Origin: a bacterium UBA2214
Lineage (GTDB): Bacteria > Zhuqueibacterota > Zhuqueibacteria > Residuimicrobiales > Residuimicrobiaceae
DNA length: 12,938 bases
Reading direction: 5' to 3'
Assembly: GCA_002327255.1 (NCBI GenBank)
Contig: DCUM01000054.1
Location: 11,584 to 24,521, forward strand
Part shown: positions 8,105-12,938 of the stretch, one piece after another
Position numbering within the stretch: position 1 is the first letter of the stretch
Layout: every line of letters starts with the position of its first letter
Made by a program: the position numbers and the translations under genes
The notes under the pieces: generated by a model
Told to the model about the DNA's origin: nothing
What the model saw: the letters and a program-made list of their open reading frames with translations, nothing else
The model's database searches: none

Positions 8105-8202
8105 AGCCTATACAAAATCGTTAAAGTGGCGAAAGCCAAATGTGTACTGATACATTTTGGATTTTCGATAAATTAAAAATCTTTAACGAAGGTGTATAGG
8201 CT
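8105..8202 (-). repeat. 98-nt nested imperfect palindrome, candidate structured leader RNA or ncRNA
   Basis: The outer arms AGCCTATACA (8105-8114) and TGTATAGGCT (8193-8202) pair over 10 bp. After a 3x3 internal loop, TCGTTAAAG (8118-8126) and CTTTAACGA (8181-8189) pair over another 9 bp. Inside are TGGC-GAAA-GCCA (8127-8138; GNRA-type loop only in the plus sense) and an 8-bp bulged hairpin joining CCAAATGT (8136-8143) to ACATTTTGG (8152-8160), which overlaps the first. On the minus strand it lies just upstream of the T10 hairpin. The 3' arm of the element could alternatively pair with the loop of that hairpin (8110-8116 with 8056-8062, or 8104-8109 with 8047-8052). I do not recognise a known riboswitch class; a small palindromic mobile element is an alternative. 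Confidence 0.6.
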
Positions 8203-8234
8203 CACTCCCAAAAACCGTACTATTCTTGCTTGCT

Positions 8235-8265
8235 AAAAGTTAGTAACGAAAAAAGACAATTGCAA
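8235..8265 (-). promoter_or_regulatory. Possible Bacteroidota-type promoter for the porV leader
   Basis: In the minus-strand sense TTG (8265-8263) is followed after 20 bases by TAACTTTT (8242-8235). The Bacteroidota consensus is TTG at about -33, 19-21 bases, then TAnnTTTG at about -7, so only the last base differs. Transcription would start near 8228-8230, shortly before the nested palindrome, giving a leader of roughly 245 nt. The surrounding DNA is AT-rich, so a chance match is a real possibility. Confidence 0.35.
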
Positions 8266-8311
8266 CCTTTTTTTTCAGTTTTCTCGCATTTCTACATACA
8301 ATAACCATACC

Positions 8312-8332
8312 AAAAAAACGGCAAAAACCGCT
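8312..8332 (-). terminator. Weak possible terminator after gcvH
   Basis: In the minus-strand sense AGCGG, a TTTTTG loop and CCGTT form a 5-pair stem (one G-T wobble) merging into a seven-T run (8318-8312). It lies about 210 bp after the gcvH stop. The stem is short and I see no better candidate for ending the gatB-gcvH transcript. Confidence 0.3.
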
Positions 8333-8437
8333 CTGCGAAGAAAACCATTTTAGTGGCTATAATTAATATATTTATAAAAATACTTTGTCGGTCACGCCTT
8401 CGCGCAGCCGTCGATAGATGTCTCATAAACGTGCAAC

Positions 8438-8455
8438 TGTCATGAAATCATGACA
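8438..8455. promoter_or_regulatory. 18-bp palindrome, candidate operator
   Basis: TGTCATGAAATCATGACA is a perfect 8-bp inverted repeat around a 2-bp centre. Size and symmetry suit a dimeric helix-turn-helix regulator such as a TetR- or CRP/FNR-like protein, but it matches neither the CRP (TGTGA-N6-TCACA) nor the FNR (TTGAT-N4-ATCAA) consensus. It lies about 90 bp after gcvH and 170 bp upstream of the promoter-like site, so its target gene is unclear. A short hairpin in RNA is the other reading. Confidence 0.5.
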
Positions 8456-8542
8456 CACGAGCGACGATCGGCCTCTTACAGATATAAACCATTGCTGTGT
8501 GCGAATTGTTCCCACGATCTGCAGTAACCGTTTCGGCGACGA

Positions 8543-8920
8543 TCAGCCGATTTTCGCTTTGTAGGCGGCTGCATCCATCAGGCTTTTCAATTCGCCGGGA
8601 TCCGTCATTTTGACTTTGATCATCCAGCCGTCACCGTAGGGATCCTTGTTGACGATTTCCGGGGCATCGGCCAGCAGCGGATTGACCCCGGTGATGGCGC
8701 CGGAGACGGCTGCGAAGAGATCGGAAACGGCTTTGACGGCCTCGATGGTGCCAAAAGAGTCGTTTTGCGTCACTGGTGTGCCCACTTCGGGCAGTTCCAC
8801 AAAAACCACATCCCCCAACTCCCCCTGGGCATAATCGGTGATGCCGATGGTAGCCTCATCGCCATCTACAGCGACCCACTCGTGTTCTTCGGTATACAGC
8901 AAATCACTCGGGACTTTCAT
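8543..8920 (-). CDS. gcvH: Glycine cleavage system H protein (lipoyl carrier)
   Basis: 125 residues, the usual length. The N-terminus (YTEEHEWV, residues 9-16) and the lipoyl-attachment region SFGTIEAVKAVSDL (55-68, lipoylated Lys63) match GcvH throughout, as does GDGWMIKVK near the C-terminus. GcvH carries the aminomethyl group between the P, T and L proteins of the glycine cleavage complex and, in some bacteria, acts as a lipoate donor or relay. It starts 17 bp after accC with GGAGG six bases before the ATG, so it is translated from the same transcript. No gcvP, gcvT, lipA or lipB gene is in the window. It is the last gene of the housekeeping run. Confidence 0.97.
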   Translation of the reverse strand: MKVPSDLLYTEEHEWVAVDGDEATIGITDYAQGELGDVVFVELPEVGTPVTQNDSFGTIEAVKAVSDLFAAVSGAITGVNPLLADAPEIVNKDPYGDGWMIKVKMTDPGELKSLMDAAAYKAKIG

Positions 8921-8937
8921 GGGAATCCTCCGTCGGT

Positions 8938-10278
8938 TTAGAAAAGTGTTTGTTCGATATATTTGGTATTGAATCTGCCGGCGCGAAAATTTTCTTCTTT
9001 CAATATCTTTTTGTGCAGCGGGATGGTCGTGGCGATCCCTTCGACCACAAATTCATCCAGCGCCCGCTGCATGCGCGTCATGGCTTCCTCGCGCGTCGTG
9101 CCATGAACGATCAGTTTGGCGATGAGGGAATCGTAGTTTGGCGGGATGACGTATTGCGCATAGGCATGGGTATCAACGCGCACGCCGAATCCCCCCGGGA
9201 CATGAAACGAAGTGATGGTGCCGGGGCAGGGACGAAAATCGTGGCTTGGGTCTTCGGCATTGATGCGGCATTCGATGGCATGACCGCGCATCTTCCAGAA
9301 GCGCAGATCGGCGCGCAGACGGCCGCCGGCCGCCATGCGGATCTGCTCCTCCACCAGATCCAACCCATACACCATCTCGGTGACGGGATGTTCGACCTGA
9401 ATGCGGGTGTTCATCTCCATGAAATAGAAATGACCGCGCTCGTCGAGTAAAAATTCAACCGTGCCTGCGCTGTTATAACGCACCCGTCTGGCGCCCTTGA
9501 CAGCGGCAGCGCTCATCTCGCGACGAAGTTTGGCGGAAACCGCGGGAGAGGGCGATTCTTCGATGAGCTTTTGGTGTTTGCGCTGAATCGAACATTCGCG
9601 TTCGCCCAAAGCCACGACATTGCCGTGGTTATCGCCCAGCAACTGCACTTCGATGTGGCGGGGGTTTTCAAAATATTTTTCCAGGTAGAGAGCGGGATTG
9701 TTGAAAGCGGCCTGGGATTCGGTCATGGCGGTGTTGTAGGCGTTGGCCAGATCCTGTGGTGTGCGCACCACCCGCATGCCTCTTCCGCCGCCGCCTGCCA
9801 CCGCCTTGATGATCACCGGATAGCCGATATGGGCGGCAATATCCGCAGCGGCCTTGACACTGTGCACCACCCCATCTGAACCGGGAATGACGGGCACACC
9901 GGCGCTGTGCATGGTCTCCTTGGCCCGCGCTTTATCACCCATGAGCGTGATGACTTCGGGCGTGGGACCAATGAAAGCGATGCCGCAGGAATTGCAGATA
10001 TCGGCAAAATGGGCATTTTCCGCCAGAAAACCATATCCGGGATGAATCGCTTCCGCATTGGTTATTTCCGCAGCGCTGATGATATGCGGAATGTTCAGAT
10101 AGCTTTTGGAACTGGCGGGCGGTCCGATGCAGACGGCTTCGTCGGCAAAACGGACGTGCAGGCTGTTGGCGTCGGCCTCGCTGTAGACAGCCACGGTGCT
10201 GATGCCCAACTCCTTGCAGGCGCGGATGACGCGCAAAGCAATCTCGCCGCGATTGGCTATGAGTATTTTTTTAAACAA
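8938..10278 (-). CDS. accC: Acetyl-CoA carboxylase, biotin carboxylase subunit
   Basis: 446 residues against about 449 in E. coli. This ATP-grasp enzyme carboxylates biotin on AccB with bicarbonate and ATP, the first half-reaction of malonyl-CoA synthesis. Visible signatures are FKKILIANRGEIALRVIRAC at the N-terminus, Lys158 and the GGGGRG loop (162-167) for ATP, RECSIQRKHQKLIEESP (228-244), and EMNTRIQVEHPVTE (288-301) with catalytic Arg292. The start codon is TTG: it gives exactly the family N-terminus, has AAGGA five bases upstream, and no in-frame ATG lies just before it. Both the Shine-Dalgarno and TTG are in a small hairpin (10273-10288 region). The gap to accB is unusually long (174 bp) for this pair. 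All catalytic residues appear intact. A role as subunit of another biotin carboxylase (pyruvate or propionyl-CoA type) is possible, but the separate AccB next door favours acetyl-CoA carboxylase. Confidence 0.97.
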   Translation of the reverse strand: MFKKILIANRGEIALRVIRACKELGISTVAVYSEADANSLHVRFADEAVCIGPPASSKSYLNIPHIISAAEITNAEAIHPGYGFLAENAHFADICNSCGIAFIGPTPEVITLMGDKARAKETMHSAGVPVIPGSDGVVHSVKAAADIAAHIGYPVIIKAVAGGGGRGMRVVRTPQDLANAYNTAMTESQAAFNNPALYLEKYFENPRHIEVQLLGDNHGNVVALGERECSIQRKHQKLIEESPSPAVSAKLRREMSAAAVKGARRVRYNSAGTVEFLLDERGHFYFMEMNTRIQVEHPVTEMVYGLDLVEEQIRMAAGGRLRADLRFWKMRGHAIECRINAEDPSHDFRPCPGTITSFHVPGGFGVRVDTHAYAQYVIPPNYDSLIAKLIVHGTTREEAMTRMQRALDEFVVEGIATTIPLHKKILKEENFRAGRFNTKYIEQTLF

Positions 10279-10289
10279 GGTATTCCTTG
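10274..10289 (-). promoter_or_regulatory. Hairpin enclosing the accC Shine-Dalgarno and TTG start
   Basis: On the minus strand ACAAGG-AATA-CCTTGT forms a 6-bp stem with a 4-nt loop. The AAGG of the Shine-Dalgarno is in the 5' arm and the TTG start codon is in the 3' arm, so folding would hide both. Together with the rare start codon this suggests low or regulated translation of AccC. The pairing is directly visible; regulation is inferred. Confidence 0.5.
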
Positions 10290-10334
10290 TATTTGGTTCA
10301 AGATTGACGATGCATGAGACATTTTTTCAAACGT

Positions 10335-10358
10335 GCAATGTTTACGCCGGAGCATTGC
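10335..10358 (-). repeat. Small inverted repeat in the accB-accC gap
   Basis: GCAATG (10335-10340) and CATTGC (10353-10358) form a 6-bp stem with a 12-nt loop. It lies in the 174-bp accB-accC spacer (10279-10452), which has no gene I can support. The spacer also has an 8-bp direct repeat GTTGACCA at 10392-10399 and 10425-10432, with a bulged ACACG/CGTGT stem between the copies. None has a following T-run, so termination is unlikely; mRNA processing between the genes is possible. Confidence 0.35.
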
Positions 10359-10452
10359 GGTATCGGATCACCCGCTTTTTCAGTTAAGATGGTTGACCAG
10401 ACACGGCCACCGTCACAGCGGCGTGTTGACCACGGGACAGCCATTCACTGCA

Positions 10453-10950
<498 letters not shown>

Positions 10951-10976
10951 GTGTTCTCCTATGACAGATTAATGAG

Positions 10977-11540
10977 CTATTCCCTGACGCGCTCTATGTA
11001 AGTCGCAGTCCGCGTGTCCACTTTGAGTACTTCCCCCTCTTCAATGAAGAGCGGCACGAGCACCACACCGCCGGTCTCGAGGACTGCCTTTTTGGTGGCT
11101 CCTGAAACCGTATCACCGCGAACGCCCGGTTCGGTGGAAGCGACTTTGAGATGAACAAAATTGGGCAATTCCGCACCGATCGGTTGGTCATCATGCAGCA
11201 GCACCGCCACTTTTTCCCCTTCCTTGAGAAAATCGGTGCCGGAATTGATCATGGCGACTGGCACCGTCAGCTGCTCATAGGTATCATTAGCCATGAGCAT
11301 GAGATTTTCGCCATCGAGGTAAAGGAACTGCATGGGACGCCTTTCCAGCTCGGCCTCCTGCACCTTGTCGCCGGAACGGAAGGTTTTTTCCAGAACCCGG
11401 CCCGTCTTCAAATTGCGCACTTTGGTGCGCACATAGGCGCCGCCGCGTCCCATTTTGAAGTGCTGAAAATCGACAATGATAAATAATTCACCTTCCGATA
11501 AAAAGACAAAACCGTTTCTGAAATCCGCCGTCGATGCCAT
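10977..11540 (-). CDS. efp: Translation elongation factor P
   Basis: 187 residues, full length, with the three expected beta-barrel domains. EF-P binds between the P and E sites and relieves ribosomes stalled at polyproline. The domain I loop reads FKMGRGGAYVRTK, so the tip residue at position 32 is Arg rather than the Lys modified in E. coli (by EpmA/EpmB) or B. subtilis. From memory the loop resembles the Thermus type (KLGRGGA). The C-terminal signature PGVRGDTVSGATKKAVLETG (about 138-157) is canonical. Placement next to accB and accC is a common bacterial neighbourhood. The Shine-Dalgarno AAGGA is about 11 bases before the ATG, and gatB ends 22 bp upstream. No modification enzyme gene (earP, epmA, ymfI) is in the window. 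Confidence 0.98.
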   Translation of the reverse strand: MASTADFRNGFVFLSEGELFIIVDFQHFKMGRGGAYVRTKVRNLKTGRVLEKTFRSGDKVQEAELERRPMQFLYLDGENLMLMANDTYEQLTVPVAMINSGTDFLKEGEKVAVLLHDDQPIGAELPNFVHLKVASTEPGVRGDTVSGATKKAVLETGGVVLVPLFIEEGEVLKVDTRTATYIERVRE

Positions 11541-11562
11541 GGTGCGTAAAATCCTTCTTGCT

Positions 11563-12938
11563 TTATGATCGTTTCCTGTCTGCCAGCGCTTCTCGCAAGA
11601 GCGTGGTCACGGTTTTGGGATTGGCGCGTCCGGAGGTGGCTTTCATCACCAGTCCCATGAGAAATCCAAACACTTTTTCATTGCCCTGCAGGTAGGACTG
11701 TACATCGCCCGCTTGCTGCTGCAACACCCGGGCGATGGCCCGGCGCAAGGCGGCGTCATCATTGATCTGCGCCATGCCGCCCTCCGCCACCAGGGTGCGG
11801 GGGGCGTGGCCGGTCCGCACCACTTCTTCGAGAATCTTTTTCGCCACCGCCGCATTGATTTCAGAACGGCTCACCATCTCGAGCAACTCGACGAGGCGGA
11901 GCGGCGTCATGGCCAATTCGCTGATCGATTTTCCGCTCTCCTTGCAGGCGCGCAGGACTTCGCCCATGACCCAATTGCTGGCCAGCTTTTTATCGGCGAC
12001 CTGCGCGGCAACTGCTTCAAAATAGCGCGCCACGTCGGCATCTTCGCTCAGGAGCGCCGCATCGTACGCCGGCAGAGCAAATTCACGCTGATAGCGCTCC
12101 TTTTTGGCCCGCGGCAATTCCGGCAGTTGCTGACGCTGTTCCTCGATCCACCCGGCATCGATCATCACCGGCAGCAGATCGGGCTCGGGGAAATAGCGAT
12201 AGTCGTGGGAGAACTCTTTGCTGCGCATCGGCACGGCGACGTTGCGGCCGGGATCCCATAACAGCGTCTCCTGCAGCACCTCCTGGCCTTCGTCCAAAAG
12301 GGCGCATTGACGGGCGTATTCGTAGGTCAGTGCGCGCTCGACGTGACGAAACGAATTCATATTCTTCAATTCCGTCTTGGTGCCCAGGGTCGCGGTTCCG
12401 CGCCTGCGCACGGAAATATTGGCGTCGCAGCGCAGACTGCCCTCTTCCATGTTGCCATCGCAAATTTCGAGATAACGCACCAACTGCCGCAAGTGGCTCA
12501 GGAAGACGGCGGCATCTTCCGGGGCGCGCACATCCGGTTCCGTGACCAGTTCGAGCAGCGGCACGCCGCAGCGGTTGAGATCGACCAGTGATTCATCCGC
12601 GCTGACATAGGTTTCATGGTGCATCGATTTGCCGGCATCCTCTTCCAGATGAATGCGGCGGATGCGCACTTCATAGGGCTCCCCCGACGCCGTGTCGATG
12701 ATGATGCGCCCCTTTTCGCAGAAAGGCTGTTCAAACTGGGAGATTTGGTAGCCTTTGGGTAAATCGGGGTAGAAATAGTTCTTGCGCGCAAAGAGCGATT
12801 TCGCATTGATCGTGCAGCCGGTGGCCAGCGCCAGGCGTGCCGCAAAATCGACTGTCTTGCGATTCAGCACCGGCAAGGCGCCCGGCAGCCCGAGACAGAC
12901 CGGACAAACCTGGCTGTTGGCGTCGGCGCCAAATCGGG
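11563..12938 (-). CDS. gatB: Asp/Glu-tRNA amidotransferase subunit B, 5' end cut by window edge
   Basis: 457 residues are visible; the family is usually about 475-490, so roughly the first 30 are missing. The frame continues to the window edge: RFGADANSQVCPVCLGLPGA joins directly to LPVLNRKTVDF, so the TTG at 12876 is an internal Leu and not a start. CPVC is one half of the zinc site of the GatB cradle domain; its partner CxC-type pair would be just outside the window. FPEPDLLPV (in HDYRYFPEPDLLPV) is the conserved kinase-domain motif. The C-terminal helical and YqeY-like tail domain covers about the last 150 residues. GatB phosphorylates misacylated Glu-tRNA(Gln) or Asp-tRNA(Asn) and, with GatA ammonia, amidates it. 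Its presence implies indirect Gln-tRNA or Asn-tRNA synthesis. No gatA or gatC is visible. Confidence 0.98.
   Translation of the reverse strand, partial: RFGADANSQVCPVCLGLPGALPVLNRKTVDFAARLALATGCTINAKSLFARKNYFYPDLPKGYQISQFEQPFCEKGRIIIDTASGEPYEVRIRRIHLEEDAGKSMHHETYVSADESLVDLNRCGVPLLELVTEPDVRAPEDAAVFLSHLRQLVRYLEICDGNMEEGSLRCDANISVRRRGTATLGTKTELKNMNSFRHVERALTYEYARQCALLDEGQEVLQETLLWDPGRNVAVPMRSKEFSHDYRYFPEPDLLPVMIDAGWIEEQRQQLPELPRAKKERYQREFALPAYDAALLSEDADVARYFEAVAAQVADKKLASNWVMGEVLRACKESGKSISELAMTPLRLVELLEMVSRSEINAAVAKKILEEVVRTGHAPRTLVAEGGMAQINDDAALRRAIARVLQQQAGDVQSYLQGNEKVFGFLMGLVMKATSGRANPKTVTTLLREALADRKRS

Larger units (their letters stand above)
7985..8542. other. 558-bp AT-rich intergenic region with nested structure
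   Basis: No convincing gene lies between gcvH and the porV-like gene; short frames here lack a ribosome-binding site and recognisable products. Base composition is distinctly more AT-rich than the flanking genes, with long A and T runs. In minus-strand order it holds a possible gcvH terminator (8312-8332), an 18-bp palindrome (8438-8455), a promoter-like site (8235-8265), a 98-nt nested inverted repeat (8105-8202), a hairpin with T10 (8027-8088), and the porV ribosome-binding site. These are listed separately. A 12/13 direct repeat links 8461-8473 with 8536-8548. Confidence 0.8.

Noticed and set aside
8358..8363. TATAAT on the plus strand as a -10 box
   Set aside because: No fitting -35 element lies 17 bases upstream and no plus-strand gene follows; the region is AT-rich.
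7985..8542. CRISPR array, tRNA or rRNA in the large intergenic gap
   Set aside because: No regularly spaced repeats, no cloverleaf or CCA end and no rRNA-like conserved stretches were seen.
10392..10432. Direct repeat GTTGACCA with -35-like TTGAC as tandem promoters or attachment sites
   Set aside because: On the plus strand no -10 or gene follows, and 8-bp repeats are expected by chance at this scale.
11563..12876. Treating TTG at 12876 as the gatB start
   Set aside because: The frame stays open to the window edge and the upstream residues (CPVCLGLPGA) are conserved GatB sequence, so the gene is truncated by the window.

Overview
All nine genes lie on the minus strand and read from high to low coordinates. 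The window joins two units. The first (12938 to 8543) is a housekeeping run: gatB (5' end cut by the window edge), efp, accB, accC and gcvH. The second (7984 to 1) encodes exported proteins: a PorV/PorQ-type outer-membrane protein, a large M6-metalloprotease-like protein with FG-GAP-type repeats and a T9SS/FlgD-like C-terminal domain, a peptidase-MA/propeller/beta-barrel fusion, and a small exported protein cut by the left edge. A 558-bp AT-rich gap (7985-8542) separates them and holds nearly all the non-coding structure.

The organism is probably an uncultured or little-studied member of the FCB superphylum (Calditrichota, KSB1, Ignavibacteriota or similar). The reasons are the PorV-type protein, the C-terminal sorting-like domain starting YPNP, the PD40 propeller joined to an Omp85-like barrel, a DUF5683-like small protein, and a possible Bacteroidota-style promoter (TTG-N20-TAACTTTT). 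This is inference; no rRNA or phylogenetic marker was analysed. Coding DNA is moderately GC-rich, which explains the many long antisense shadow frames.

The housekeeping genes are tightly spaced (22, 26, 174 and 17 bp gaps). They link translation fidelity (Gln-tRNA amidation, polyproline relief by EF-P) with biotin-dependent malonyl-CoA formation (AccB/AccC) and a lipoyl carrier (GcvH). AccC starts at a TTG whose Shine-Dalgarno and start codon sit in opposite arms of a 6-bp hairpin.

In the second unit, PorV proteins are known to pick up T9SS cargo at the outer membrane, and the next gene encodes a large protein with a T9SS-like C-terminal domain, so the two look like a carrier and client pair. 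That cargo keeps the M6 fold signatures, but its zinc site reads LLFGSQIGMPN where HExxHxxGxxD is expected, so it is probably a pseudo-protease. The next gene keeps an intact HEFSH motif in a different peptidase fold fused to a TolB-like propeller and an outer-membrane barrel.

The best candidate for something undescribed is the porV leader. It has a promoter-like site, a 98-nt nested inverted repeat, then a strong hairpin with a T10 tract ending about 43 nt before the porV start. This is the layout of an attenuator, a riboswitch, or a small RNA gene. An 18-bp 8-2-8 palindrome further upstream looks like an operator.
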